Source of the DNA: Verrucomicrobiota bacterium
GTDB taxonomy: Bacteria; Verrucomicrobiota; Verrucomicrobiia; Verrucomicrobiales; DEV007
Direction of reading: 5' to 3'
Assembly (NCBI GenBank): GCA_963205275.1
Contig: CAUJIH010000081.1
Span: 1-44,331 of the forward strand
DNA: 44,331 nt
Shown here: in pieces, positions 25,438 through 35,151 of the stretch
Numbering within the stretch: the first letter of the stretch is position 1
Layout of the letters: each line of letters begins with the position of its first letter
Program-made: the position numbers and the translations under genes
The notes under the pieces: generated by a model
Databases searched by the model: none
What the model was told of the DNA's origin: nothing
What the model saw: the letters and a program-made list of their open reading frames with translations, nothing else

Positions 25438-27498
25438 TCACTTCACATTCTGCTGACGCAAGAAGGTTTCTAAGGCGAACTGTGCCCTCACATTCTTCTC
25501 CTTGCCTTTTCTCGTGCGATGGCGATTCGACAGTTGGCGATCCAGAATGCGAGCTTTTGAGTTATCGCTCCACTGGATATCGAAATAGCGACTGAGTTCC
25601 TCTCTGAGTTTTGGATCATAAACAGGAATGACTGTCTCAACTCGTGAATCGAGATTGCGTGACATCAGGTCCGCTGAGCAGAGATACACCTCAGGATCAC
25701 CGCCATTAGTGAAAATTAGCATACGCGAGTGTTCCAGATACTTATCGACAATACTGATTGCCTCAATGGAACTCTCTTCGGAAATCACTAGAGAAAACAT
25801 CCCCCGAACGATCATTCGAATTGGAACCCCGCTATCTGCAGCTCTTTGAAAGAGACTGTTCACCTCACGATCTGAGAAGTTATTCAACTTGACTGAGATT
25901 CCGGACGGACGCCCCTCGAGATGATACTGAATTTCTCGTTCTACCTTATCCGTCAGAAATTCGCGCAGATCATAAGGAGCGATTTTGAGATGTCGGAGCC
26001 TCGGCTTCAGATAGGACTGCCGGAAGAAGCGAAAAATCTCCGCAGTGTCCTCTCCGATCTCCTGATTGTAGGTAAATAATAGGTGATCGGCGAAAATCGT
26101 CGCCGTATCCTCGTTGAAATTACCGGTTCCCAAGACCGTATAGCTGCGATCCCGTCCGTGCTCACGCCGAATCACATGGACGAGCTTCGAGTGAACCTTC
26201 AGTCCCTGGACTCCCAGTTGGACCTGCACGCCTGCATCGCGGTAGAGAGTCGCCCATTTGATATTAGCCTCTTCATCAAAGCGAGCCTGCGCTTCTACTA
26301 GGACGAAGACGTGCTTCCCATTCTGTGCCGCCGCCTGTAGCGCTTTCGCGACACAAGATCCCTTCGCCAGCCGATACTGAGTGATCGAGATACTCTGAAC
26401 GAGTGGATCGATCGCCGCTTCCTGCAGGAAGGTGATCAGGCGTCGAAAGGATTGGTAAGGAATGTGGATCAACACATCATGCTTCCGAATCGCTGCGAAC
26501 ATACCCGGATCACGCTTCGTGAAGGCGCGAACGGGAATCGGTTCTGGCTTCTCGTAGCGCAGCCCAGGAATTCCAAAGTCTGGAAAGTTCATCAGATCGC
26601 GCCTGTTGTGATAACGTGCACCAGGATAAAGCGTATCCTCCTCCACTAGATCCAATTTGCGAAGAACGAGGTTCAGAAAGTGTCTCGGGAATTGCTTGTC
26701 AAAGTTTGCCCGGACCGGCGCACCTCCTTCTCGAGCCTTCAGTCCTCCTTCGAGACGAGTGAAGAAACTCTCGGTGAAATCGTCATCCGATTCCATCTCC
26801 ATCTCTGAATCTCGTGTGAACTTAATCGCATAGGACTCGAATACATCATAGGAAAATGTGGCGAACACTTCATTCAATCCAAAGCGGATGATGTCATCGA
26901 GGTACATCACCAGTTGATCGTCTCCTTGCTTCCGTTTCGGCAGAGGGATGAAGCGCGGGAGATTCTGAGGAATCGCGATCAGGGCATGCATCGGTCGCCC
27001 CTTTCCACCTGCTTTCGTCGCCCGGACGGCGAGATACATCGGTAAGTCACGCAGTCTGGGCAGTTCTGCCGTCGATTTCAGGATCGTAGGAAAAATATGC
27101 GGGCTGACTTCACGGCGAAAGTACGATTGGAGATAGTCGCGCATAGAACTCGGCACATCATTTTCATCAATGATGCGAATCCCCTTCTTCCTCAGGTCAG
27201 TCCGGATTTCCTCATATACCGTGTCGAACTCCTTGGCCTGATCAGAGACTAGATTGTGAACCTTCTTTAGAGTTTCGCACGGATCGGGAATATTGAGACG
27301 CCTCCAACCATCGCCCAAATCTGCTAAGCGTCGGAGCGTCGCGACGCGGACTCGGAAGAATTCGTCTAGATTCGAGCTGTAGATGCCGAGAAACTTGATT
27401 CTCTCATACAAGGGTACGCTGGGATCCGCAGCCTCCTGCAGCACTCGTGCATTGAAGGATAACCAACTCGTCTCCTTACTTCGAAAATCCGATTCCAT
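25438..27498 (-). CDS. ppk1: Polyphosphate kinase 1
   Basis: Ppk1 makes inorganic polyphosphate from ATP. The 686-residue product matches the usual length of about 690 from the ATG at 27498; an in-frame GTG at 27582 would add 28 atypical residues. N-domain: SWLSFNARVLQEAADPSVPLYERIKFLGIYSSNLDEFF (helical start). Catalytic half: His436 in GLKVHSKL, aligned with the autophosphorylated His of E. coli Ppk (GLKTHAKM), then LGTGNFNEDTA, and His590 in DKYLEHSR near SADLMSRNLDSRVET. The stop lies about 50 bp from the convergent SGNH gene's stop. The PAP2 phosphatase gene lies 86 bp upstream in the same orientation. Confidence 0.93.
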   Translation of the reverse strand: MESDFRSKETSWLSFNARVLQEAADPSVPLYERIKFLGIYSSNLDEFFRVRVATLRRLADLGDGWRRLNIPDPCETLKKVHNLVSDQAKEFDTVYEEIRTDLRKKGIRIIDENDVPSSMRDYLQSYFRREVSPHIFPTILKSTAELPRLRDLPMYLAVRATKAGGKGRPMHALIAIPQNLPRFIPLPKRKQGDDQLVMYLDDIIRFGLNEVFATFSYDVFESYAIKFTRDSEMEMESDDDFTESFFTRLEGGLKAREGGAPVRANFDKQFPRHFLNLVLRKLDLVEEDTLYPGARYHNRRDLMNFPDFGIPGLRYEKPEPIPVRAFTKRDPGMFAAIRKHDVLIHIPYQSFRRLITFLQEAAIDPLVQSISITQYRLAKGSCVAKALQAAAQNGKHVFVLVEAQARFDEEANIKWATLYRDAGVQVQLGVQGLKVHSKLVHVIRREHGRDRSYTVLGTGNFNEDTATIFADHLLFTYNQEIGEDTAEIFRFFRQSYLKPRLRHLKIAPYDLREFLTDKVEREIQYHLEGRPSGISVKLNNFSDREVNSLFQRAADSGVPIRMIVRGMFSLVISEESSIEAISIVDKYLEHSRMLIFTNGGDPEVYLCSADLMSRNLDSRVETVIPVYDPKLREELSRYFDIQWSDNSKARILDRQLSNRHRTRKGKEKNVRAQFALETFLRQQNVK

Positions 27499-27584
27499 AG
27501 GAATAATCGGCAACGGTACACTCGGAGAATCGAAAAGCGAGTCGATCTTAATAAGAGCGGAGGTGCCACGAGACCACAGCACTT

Positions 27585-28964
27585 CTAAGGTATCACTTTC
27601 AGCACTCCCTGAAACTCTGGTTCTACTTTCAGTCGATATACTGCTGTTACGGCTGCATCTGCTGACTGAGAATTGGCATTTTTTGATAAGTCCGGTTTCT
27701 TTGAGATGTCTTCAATTCCCTGCCCCTGCGCGTCGATTGTTAGCGTCCCTTCTCCTTTCTGGATTCTTAGAAGAGTTTTCTGCTCTGAAGGGTCAAGCCT
27801 GAGCGTCACATCAGCCTTTCCCGTACGCAAAGTCAGGCTCCGAACGCGGCTCCACGGAATCTCGATTCGCACGCGCGTATCCAGCTCGTGAAATGATTTA
27901 CTAACATGCTCTCCATAAATGAAATAGATTCCATTTTTATCCTCTCGCGCTTCTATTGTTTTCCCGAGATGTGCTGTCGGAAAGCCATGCCCAAACGCAT
28001 TGCCCGTAATCGAAAGTTTCTCTCCGGGAACGATCTCGGCTCTTCCCGCTGCTAAGGCCAAATGAATTCGTAAATTCTCCGTTCCTTTATTAATGCGATC
28101 AAATTTGTACGAACGTTCTTCCTTGTAGGGAACGAAATATAGCGCTGGCACGATGAGAATCGGTAATCCTACTCCAAACGCAATTTTTCTCCAGAGAGGG
28201 ATATGCTTTGTTATCGATTCACGGTCAATCAATGGCGCACGATCCATTCCCATCGAATAATAAAGGATCATCGGGACGAACCAGCAAATCGCCGCACTCC
28301 AGAGGATATCGGATAAAAAATGTCCGCCTTGGACCATGCGCGCTATGCCGAGCAGTCCTCCAAAACAGAGTGCTCCGAAGATCATACTCGCCGCTACCTC
28401 TTTAGACTGACGGCGAAACAGAAAATAGCCCGCGAGAAAATAAAATCCAGCCGTCGCATGTCCGCTGGGGAATGACTTCCCATCATTCCCCGCCTTGTAA
28501 TGGAGAACTGGCTCGAACTCAGTCCATCCCCCGAGTTCAGCCACCTCTCTCGGGCGCGGTCTTCCCCAGTGATCCTTGAGAACCAAATTCACGATGAACA
28601 GAGGTCCGATGAACTCACAGAGAATCAGAAACAGTAAGACCTTTCGCCAGCGACGAAGTCCTCCAAAGCGCCATCCTAGGACGACTCCGATCAGGGATAG
28701 GATCATCGTCAGTGTCGCCGGGTAAGGCCCCCACTGATATAGTCCTCGCCAGAACGGATGATCGCCGCCTTTCCAATCGCCACCGCCGACTTTTTGGAGC
28801 CAGCGAGCGGCGTCCATATCGAAGTCGGTAATTCGGATTAGCCATGTGGCTAGGCCTAGTCCTAGAAGGGGAAGCAACAACTCCAAAAAGGGACGAAAGC
28901 GCGGACCGTCTGGAACGCGTTCAAACACCGATGTGATGCGATTTACGGTGCGAGAGGCAATCAT
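27585..28964 (-). CDS. PAP2-family membrane phosphatase with C-terminal beta domain
   Basis: The 459-residue product has about six membrane helices (1-280) and the three PAP2 motifs: Lys130-x6-Arg137-Pro (KDHWGRPRP), FPSGHATAG (PSGH at 166-169), and Arg209-x5-His215-x3-Asp219 (ARMVQGGHFLSD). These active sites face the periplasm and remove phosphate from lipids such as undecaprenyl-pyrophosphate or lipid A. After a seventh helix, a beta-rich domain of about 170 residues (290-459) follows with no clear family, perhaps a DUF4097-like sandwich. The extra domain is unusual for this class. The gene is 86 bp upstream of ppk1 on the same strand; the substrate is not assigned. Confidence 0.83.
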   Translation of the reverse strand: MIASRTVNRITSVFERVPDGPRFRPFLELLLPLLGLGLATWLIRITDFDMDAARWLQKVGGGDWKGGDHPFWRGLYQWGPYPATLTMILSLIGVVLGWRFGGLRRWRKVLLFLILCEFIGPLFIVNLVLKDHWGRPRPREVAELGGWTEFEPVLHYKAGNDGKSFPSGHATAGFYFLAGYFLFRRQSKEVAASMIFGALCFGGLLGIARMVQGGHFLSDILWSAAICWFVPMILYYSMGMDRAPLIDRESITKHIPLWRKIAFGVGLPILIVPALYFVPYKEERSYKFDRINKGTENLRIHLALAAGRAEIVPGEKLSITGNAFGHGFPTAHLGKTIEAREDKNGIYFIYGEHVSKSFHELDTRVRIEIPWSRVRSLTLRTGKADVTLRLDPSEQKTLLRIQKGEGTLTIDAQGQGIEDISKKPDLSKNANSQSADAAVTAVYRLKVEPEFQGVLKVIP

Positions 28965-29020
28965 AAATCACAGATCCCGATAGGGTCGAGTGGTGGGCCA
29001 CACTGGGTCAGATTGGAGCC

Positions 29021-29884
29021 TCAAAGCCCGACAATGGGATAGAGATTCTCCTTGCACCACTCCCCATTCTGGAGGGTAACGCCATCGGGATCATCGATCG
29101 CGACATGGGCTTCATCTTCACAAATGATCCAGCCTTTATGCTTGTGCGCGACCAGCCATTCGGTGATGCGATGAAAGTCGAGCTTTCCGGTTCCCATTTG
29201 CGCCCAAGGTTCCGGACCGTTGCCAGAGAAGTCTTTGTAGTGAATGTGATTCACCAGATGCTGCCACTTGTTCAGTGTCGCGATCACATCCATTCCGCCT
29301 CGAATGATGTGCCCGACATCGGGAGTCCAGCCGGTCACGGAAGGATCGAGGCTGTTCAGAACTACGTCGTAGTCCTCCTGTGTTCGCACGAGAGAGGCTG
29401 GAGGGCTGTTGGGGTGATAGCTACAAACTAGCCCAGCATCGGCACCTCGCTTGGATACCGTATTCAAGTTGCGAGCGACATTCAGGCGTCGGCGATGAAG
29501 ATCGTGCCGTCCGCTCGGCAGTGTCACCGTCCCCATCAGTGCTCCAGGAAAGTGTTTCAGAAAATCAATCGTGAAGTCGGCAGCGGCCCGTTCGGCGGGA
29601 GTTTCCTCATCACCGTCCCAGCTACAGACGAGGGATAATCCACAGAGTTGCATTCCGTGCGTATCGAGGGCGTCCTTCATTCGGATGGGATCGCAGAAAT
29701 CTCCCAACCAGTATTTCCCACATCCAAGAGCACTTTCAGAAATTTCGAGGACCATGGGTTCGATCCCCGTAAACCCCGCTTTCGCAGCGACAGCGATCAT
29801 GTGGTCGAGCTTGTTGTTATAGCCCTTGCCCGTTCCCTGCATGAACCAAGTATAAACCTGTGACCCAAATCGAATATTAGCCAT
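29021..29884 (-). CDS. Sugar phosphate isomerase/epimerase-like TIM barrel protein
   Basis: The 287-residue product belongs to the xylose isomerase-like TIM barrel family (AP_endonuc_2 type, IolE/IolH-like). It has the strand-loop motifs QVYTWFMQG (about 9-17), AAKAGFTGIEPMV, CSYHPNSPPAS, TGWTPDVGHIIRGGMD (about 189-203) with likely metal-binding Asp and His, NHIHYKDFSG and WIICEDEAH, where the final Glu/Asp can be a metal ligand. No signal peptide is seen; probably cytoplasmic. The substrate cannot be named from sequence. It lies 52 bp downstream of the alpha/beta hydrolase gene on the same strand. Confidence 0.82.
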   Translation of the reverse strand: MANIRFGSQVYTWFMQGTGKGYNNKLDHMIAVAAKAGFTGIEPMVLEISESALGCGKYWLGDFCDPIRMKDALDTHGMQLCGLSLVCSWDGDEETPAERAAADFTIDFLKHFPGALMGTVTLPSGRHDLHRRRLNVARNLNTVSKRGADAGLVCSYHPNSPPASLVRTQEDYDVVLNSLDPSVTGWTPDVGHIIRGGMDVIATLNKWQHLVNHIHYKDFSGNGPEPWAQMGTGKLDFHRITEWLVAHKHKGWIICEDEAHVAIDDPDGVTLQNGEWCKENLYPIVGL

Positions 29885-29936
29885 ATTGTAATTGCGTGAA
29901 AATATAATCTATTTAATTGATATACACATTGTTACA

Positions 29937-30740
29937 TCAATGATTTTGCAACCATTCTCGAACCCGAGGATTGAAGTCATCGATTTTTTCCCAGTGAAAG
30001 GCATGTCCCGCCCCTTCGTAAAAATGGTGTTCGCAATTCGGGATTCCATTGGCGACCTCCTCTTGCATCCACATCGGGACAAAGATGTCGTCTTTTCCTC
30101 CGATCACTAGGCAGGGAGCTTTGATCTCGCCCAAGCGATCTACCACGTTGTGCTCCACGCAGGCTGCTGCCTGCCCACGAAGCCCGTGCAAAGGCTGGGG
30201 GAATGGATTCTCATCGAATCCCTGTCGCCCAGCCAGCAGGCCTTCGTATGCCTCATCATTGTCCCAGAATGGTTTCGTGAAGATCAGGAGCTGAATCCAC
30301 TCCAGAAACTGCTTGTTGTCGAGGTGGGCCTTACACGTCACCATATGGTCGAAAATGCCGCGAGCATAGCGATCCACTCGCGCCCAAGGACACATCAGGA
30401 CGGCGCTTTTTACCCGCTCTGGATGCCTCAAACACATCTGCTGAGCGATAATCGAACCCATGGAGACGCCGACGACACGCACTCGATCCAGTGACAGCGC
30501 ATCCAGCAGCCCAGCGCAGTCATCGGCCATCATGGCGCTGGAATAATCGCCAGGAGTCTTATCCGATCGACCGACTCCCCGATTGTCTGGCATGATGCAG
30601 CGAAACTCCTCGCTCCAATGATCCGCATGGGCCTGCCACACGTCGCCGGAAGCAGTGATTCCCATCAACAAAAGAACCGGATCACCGCCTCCGCGTTCCT
30701 CGTAATACATCTGAATTCCGTTGGTCTGAGCGTGAGGCAT
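29937..30740 (-). CDS. Alpha/beta hydrolase
   Basis: The 267-residue product is an alpha/beta hydrolase with a short N-terminus, no signal peptide and probable cytoplasmic location. Catalytic triad: Ser93 in VVGVSMGS, Asp217 or Asp218 in VIGGKDDIFVP, and His246 in YEGAGHAFHW. The oxyanion-type motif LLLMGITASGDVWQ (about 23-36) and DNRGVGRSD (52-60) are also clear. The family includes esterases, lactonases and C-C hydrolases (3-oxoadipate enol-lactonase-like); the substrate is unknown. It lies upstream of the sugar isomerase-like gene on the same strand, 106 bp downstream of the DUF1501 gene, with a weak hairpin between. Confidence 0.83.
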   Translation of the reverse strand: MPHAQTNGIQMYYEERGGGDPVLLLMGITASGDVWQAHADHWSEEFRCIMPDNRGVGRSDKTPGDYSSAMMADDCAGLLDALSLDRVRVVGVSMGSIIAQQMCLRHPERVKSAVLMCPWARVDRYARGIFDHMVTCKAHLDNKQFLEWIQLLIFTKPFWDNDEAYEGLLAGRQGFDENPFPQPLHGLRGQAAACVEHNVVDRLGEIKAPCLVIGGKDDIFVPMWMQEEVANGIPNCEHHFYEGAGHAFHWEKIDDFNPRVREWLQNH

Positions 30741-30801
30741 AGTGAATGAAAACGTGTTTCGGAGAGATTGGGGCGGAGTGAGAAAATTGTCCAGAAGAAA
30801 G

Positions 30802-30815
30802 CGTGAATTTTCACG
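30802..30815 (-). terminator. Weak terminator-like hairpin after DUF1501 gene
   Basis: On the minus strand CGTGAA and TTCACG form a perfect 6-bp stem with a tiny loop, followed by the T-rich CTTTCTTCTGG, about 30 bases after the DUF1501 stop. The T tract is broken, so the assignment is tentative. Confidence 0.3.
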
Positions 30816-30846
30816 GCTTGATTCGGGGGAATTTGTCTTGAGAATC

Positions 30847-32292
30847 TCACGCCAGAAGCTCGCTCACGACGCGGGCGTTGAGATCGGTGATCAGTGACTG
30901 AGCTACACCGTTTCGTCTATAGGTCAGGTCGCGAGAATCGAAGCCGAACAGATGGAGAAGGGTCGCATGGTAGTCGAAGTGATTCACGATACCCTCCACC
31001 GCTCGATGGCCGAACTCATCAGTCGCCCCATGCACATGGCCGCCCTTAAAACCTCCACCGGCCACCCACATGCTGAACCCGTAGGTGTTGTGATCGCGCC
31101 CGACGGTCTTCCGGTCTCCTTTCGCCGCACCTGAGCGATTCTGAATCACTGGCAGACGCCCCATTTCTCCGCCCCAGTGAACGATGGTAGTGTCGAGCAG
31201 GCCGCGCTGTTTCAGGTCGCGCACGAGCGCTGCCGCCGGTTTATCCACATAGGCACAGGCGGCGGGAAGATTGGTGATCAGATTACTGTGACTATCCCAT
31301 GTCTGATTTCCTGTAAAAATTGAGATGAATCGCACCCCTCTCTCGACCAGACGACGTGCGATCAGACAACGTGTTCCAAAGTCGTCCGTCGGCTGTTCTC
31401 CGATCCCATACATCCGCTTTGTCTCCTCGGTCTCATCCGAGAGATCCAGCACCTCCTTCGCAGCGATCTGCATCCGAGCAGCCAGTTCAAAGCTCTGGAT
31501 GCGTGCCTCCAGCTCCTGCTCGCCCGGACGTGAGTTCAAATGTCGTTGATTCAGTGCGCCGACGAAATCAAGATAGCGCCCTTGCACCGCTCCCTGCAGC
31601 GACTTCGGTGGATCGAGATTGAGAATGCGCGGCTCTTTTGAGCGAATCACTGTCCCCTGATACACCGATGGGAGCCAGCCGTTCGTGAAATTATCAACCC
31701 CTAGCACAGGCAGTCCTCGAGGATCGGTTAGAGCGACGTATGCAGGCAGATTTTCATTTTCCGATCCCAGTCCATAGCAGACCCAGCTTCCCAGCGTTGG
31801 CCGTCCGGTCAGGATGGAGCCGTTGTGCAGCGCGTTAATCGATTGACCGTGATTGTTTACTCCCGTGTACATCGAACGGATCATCGTGATGTCGTCGGCG
31901 ATCCCGGCCATGTGCGGCACTAGCTCGCTGAAATCCATCCCGCATTCACCATGTTTTGAAAACTTCCAAGGAGCCGCCATCACTTCGCGACTGGCACCCG
32001 CTGCATCGTCGAATTTCAGTTCGCCAGGAAAATCCTTACCATCCAGTCGATCCAGCACTGGTTTGGGATCGAAGAGATCGATATGGCTCGGCCCACCCTG
32101 CATGAACATCGAAATCATCGCCCGAGCACGTCCGAATCCGTGCTGGGGTGGCTTGGGATGATTATCGAATACCTTGCTCCCTTCAGCCGCGATCTCGGAA
32201 TTAGCCAGCAGGCCCTGTTCCTTCAGCAGGGAGGCCAGAGCGATGCCTCCGAGTCCGTACCCACGTTCCAGAAAATTTCGTCGAGTTAGCAT
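30847..32292 (-). CDS. Tat-exported DUF1501 (sulfatase-fold) protein
   Basis: The product has 481 residues from the ATG at 32292, which begins MLTRRNFLERGYGLGGIALA, a twin-arginine signal; an earlier start adds ten residues before it. The body is DUF1501, an alkaline phosphatase/sulfatase-like superfamily member: FMQGGPSHIDLFDPKPVLD (about 62-80), VNNHGQSINALHNG, FGTRCLIARRLVERGVRFISIFTGNQTWDSH, and HFDYHATLLHLFGFDS near the C-terminus. In Planctomycetota and Verrucomicrobiota it almost always pairs with a PSCyt1-DUF1549-DUF1553 protein, as here (41 bp downstream of that gene). The true reaction of the pair is not known; metal-dependent activity is inferred from the fold. Confidence 0.9.
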   Translation of the reverse strand: MLTRRNFLERGYGLGGIALASLLKEQGLLANSEIAAEGSKVFDNHPKPPQHGFGRARAMISMFMQGGPSHIDLFDPKPVLDRLDGKDFPGELKFDDAAGASREVMAAPWKFSKHGECGMDFSELVPHMAGIADDITMIRSMYTGVNNHGQSINALHNGSILTGRPTLGSWVCYGLGSENENLPAYVALTDPRGLPVLGVDNFTNGWLPSVYQGTVIRSKEPRILNLDPPKSLQGAVQGRYLDFVGALNQRHLNSRPGEQELEARIQSFELAARMQIAAKEVLDLSDETEETKRMYGIGEQPTDDFGTRCLIARRLVERGVRFISIFTGNQTWDSHSNLITNLPAACAYVDKPAAALVRDLKQRGLLDTTIVHWGGEMGRLPVIQNRSGAAKGDRKTVGRDHNTYGFSMWVAGGGFKGGHVHGATDEFGHRAVEGIVNHFDYHATLLHLFGFDSRDLTYRRNGVAQSLITDLNARVVSELLA

Positions 32293-32333
32293 GAAGTAGA
32301 AGATTGCAAGATAATGATCCAAACTGGAATCAC

Positions 32334-35015
32334 TCAGTCGATATACAGGAATTCGTTCGCGCTCATCAGCGCCTGTCCGAGAGCGGCCAAGCCGAGCACC
32401 TTCGGCGGAGCGACCTTCGCATCGGCTACTCCGAGCGCGTTCTCGAACTTCGCAGGCTCACGGGTGTATTGCTCGATCTGTTGCTGTAAATAAGCACTCC
32501 CAGATTTTAGCTCATCAGCGACTGGTGGCCGTCCATAGGCGATTTGCCAGGCGGCGCTGACCAGCTCCTCGACTGGTGCCGCTTCGTGCCCCTTGAGAAT
32601 CCGCTCTGCGAAGAGGCGGGCGAACTCGCGCATTTCCGGATTGTTCATCAGGAGCAGACTCTGAGGACTGACTGTTGTATTTGGGCGAATCTCGCAGTTC
32701 GCCACCGTCATGTCCGGGGCATCGAATGCAGCGAAGATTTCGAACGGATTCTTGCGACGAATTTGCACGTAAACACTGCGTCGATACTCCTCGCCTTCGA
32801 GCGAGACGAATTTTCCCGTCTGTCTGCCCGCCGCATCACGAGTATCAACCCCCAGAACCACCCGCCCTTCTTCCGTCAGACTGACTGGAACAGGCTGGCC
32901 TCCCCTCTTTGGATTCAATGCTCCAGACACGCTCAGCAAAGCATCTCGCAACGCCTCAGCCTCGAGTCGATGCTTGCTCTGACGACTCAGCAGGCGATTG
33001 TCAGGATCGATTCTCTCTCGCAGTTCATCTCGATCCGATTTCTGTCTCCATGCATAGCTGGTGAGAATCATGCGATGCAGTTGCTTGAGGCTCCAACCCT
33101 TGGCCATGAACTCCGATGCCAGCCAGTCGAGCAACTCCGGATGGCTGGGCGTATCTCCGAGATGGCCAAAATCAGCCACCGTCTTCACAAGTCCTGTCCC
33201 GAAGTGATGCATCCAGACGCGATTCACGATCACCCGAGCCAAGAGAGGATGCTCGCCATCAGTCAACATTTCCGCCAGAGCCAATCGACGTCCGCTAGTT
33301 TTTAGCTCAGACGTCTTCTCCGGAATCTCGGTTTTTCGCCAGATTGCCAGCACATCTAGATCGGAGGGTTTCACCTCCACCGTGGGATTCTCTGGATTGC
33401 CTCGATGCAGGAGGAAGGCCTTGGGAAACTCGCCGTTCTTCGCAGGCAGCTCGGTGAAGGCCTGGACTTTCTCCTCCTGAGGCTTCGTAGCGCGAATCTT
33501 CGCCGCCTCCTCTGCCATCTTCTTGAGTTCGTCTGCATGCTTCGTTTTGTAAGTCGTGTCGTAGAGATAAAGAGAGCTACCGTTCAGTTTCTCTATACTG
33601 GGATTCTTTTTCAGCAGCGCTACTTGCTCCGGTGTACGATCTTTGACGACAGTGCGGTAAGCCTTCCGGAGTGGTTCACGTTCGATCTCGGGACGCCGAG
33701 CCAGTTCCTTTTCCAGAACTTCAGTGATGAAGACCTCTTGTTTGGCCAAACGAGCATCATCGATCTTTTTCGCCTCCACCTCGATTTCGGCAGCCCGCGC
33801 TTTGTCCTCCTTCGTTTGCAGAGAGACGAGTCGCTCCATCGGACGTCGCCATTGCTTGGGGTTAAAGCCTGGTTCAAAAACCGCACGCAGCTCATAGTAA
33901 TCCTTCTGCGTGATCGGATCATGACGATGATCGTGGCACTCTGCGCAATTCAGCGTCATCCCGTAAAAAGCTGTCCCGACGATCTTCATCGTGTCCACGA
34001 TGGATTCGTTCCGTGCCAGAACCGTGTTCTCCGTCATCGTTCCGTCCGCCGCCATGCGTAGGAATCCCGTCGCTGTCAGCAGTTCCGCATAGCGCGCCCG
34101 AGCCTTCGCATCGGGAGCATCTTGATTCAGCCCCTGTTTCTCCGCCATCTCGTCCCCAGCCAACTGTTCCTTTACGAACAGCTTATAAGGCTTGTCCGCA
34201 TTCAGGGATTGGATCACGTAGTCGCGATACTTCCAAGCGTTCTCCCGAATGGTGTCCTGCTCGTTGTATCCGTCGGAGTCTGCGTATCCCGCCACGTCCA
34301 ACCAGTGACGCCCCCAGCGCTCCCCATAGGCGGGCAAAGCCAAATAATGATCCACCAGAGCAGACCACTCACTGTCTGTATAATTTTCTCCTTTCTTTTC
34401 ACCGACTGTGTCCGCAGGTAATCCTGTCAAATCGAAGGCCAATCGACGATTCAAGGTTGCTGCGTCAGCTGAATCGGAAAAAGTCAGGCCTTTTTCTTTC
34501 AATTTTGCGGCGAGAAACGCATCAATCGGATTTCTCCCTCGTGAGTCGTTCTGAGCGGGGATCTCTGGTCTCTGAATCGGCTGTAGCGACCACCAGGACG
34601 ACTCCTCCGAGGTGAACAACGGAGCCTTATCCGGATCCTCGGGTTCTGGGCGTGCAGTGCGAGCGCCTTCCCGAATCCACCGTTCGATGATGGCGATGTC
34701 CTCATCGGGGAGCTTCGTCCCCTCTTTCGGCATTTTCCCGCTCTTGAGCATTTCGAGAATATGACTCTGCTCTGGTTTTCCTGCGACCACAGATGGCCCG
34801 GACTTTCCACCTTTCTGAAGCAGTCGCGCGAGCCGTACGTCTAGCTCTCCCTTCTTCTCCCCGTCTTCTCCATGACAGTGGAAGCACTGGGCCTTCAGGA
34901 TCGGACGCACGTCTTTCTCGAACACCAGAGCCGACTCCACTGCGAACATCCTGCTCGCAGTGCCGACGGCTACGACGACTGAAACAAAAAGGAAACTGTG
35001 AAACTTTGGCATCAT
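32334..35015 (-). CDS. Exported cytochrome c-like / DUF1549 / DUF1553 protein
   Basis: The product has 893 residues from the ATG at 35015, which starts directly at a signal peptide (MMPKFHSFLFVSVVVAVG); reading further upstream adds 76 residues inconsistent with export. The PSCyt1 haem motif CFHCH (Cys44, Cys47, His48) follows DVRPILKAQ. DUF1549 spans about 165-370, including LNRRLAFDLTGLP, YGERWGRHWLDVAGYADSDGYN, and a second CxxCH in LNCAECHDHRHDPI. DUF1553 comes next (RVIVNRVWMHHFGTGLV, MILTSYAWRQKS) and runs to near the C-terminus. It pairs with the DUF1501 gene. The combination is a hallmark of Planctomycetota and Verrucomicrobiota; the substrate is unknown, and electron transfer through the haem is family-based inference. 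The gene is divergent from the giant glycosidase-like gene (136 bp between starts). Confidence 0.9.
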   Translation of the reverse strand: MMPKFHSFLFVSVVVAVGTASRMFAVESALVFEKDVRPILKAQCFHCHGEDGEKKGELDVRLARLLQKGGKSGPSVVAGKPEQSHILEMLKSGKMPKEGTKLPDEDIAIIERWIREGARTARPEPEDPDKAPLFTSEESSWWSLQPIQRPEIPAQNDSRGRNPIDAFLAAKLKEKGLTFSDSADAATLNRRLAFDLTGLPADTVGEKKGENYTDSEWSALVDHYLALPAYGERWGRHWLDVAGYADSDGYNEQDTIRENAWKYRDYVIQSLNADKPYKLFVKEQLAGDEMAEKQGLNQDAPDAKARARYAELLTATGFLRMAADGTMTENTVLARNESIVDTMKIVGTAFYGMTLNCAECHDHRHDPITQKDYYELRAVFEPGFNPKQWRRPMERLVSLQTKEDKARAAEIEVEAKKIDDARLAKQEVFITEVLEKELARRPEIEREPLRKAYRTVVKDRTPEQVALLKKNPSIEKLNGSSLYLYDTTYKTKHADELKKMAEEAAKIRATKPQEEKVQAFTELPAKNGEFPKAFLLHRGNPENPTVEVKPSDLDVLAIWRKTEIPEKTSELKTSGRRLALAEMLTDGEHPLLARVIVNRVWMHHFGTGLVKTVADFGHLGDTPSHPELLDWLASEFMAKGWSLKQLHRMILTSYAWRQKSDRDELRERIDPDNRLLSRQSKHRLEAEALRDALLSVSGALNPKRGGQPVPVSLTEEGRVVLGVDTRDAAGRQTGKFVSLEGEEYRRSVYVQIRRKNPFEIFAAFDAPDMTVANCEIRPNTTVSPQSLLLMNNPEMREFARLFAERILKGHEAAPVEELVSAAWQIAYGRPPVADELKSGSAYLQQQIEQYTREPAKFENALGVADAKVAPPKVLGLAALGQALMSANEFLYID

Positions 35016-35151
35016 CACGGCGGGCAATCGTAAGGCAAACTTGACTAATCTGCATGAAGAATCATGGGGCGGGATGACGTATTTCGGAATTTCATAGAGT
35101 TGATTTGCAGTTCGCTCTATTCTATCGAGATTTGCTTCGGTTCTACTTTCC

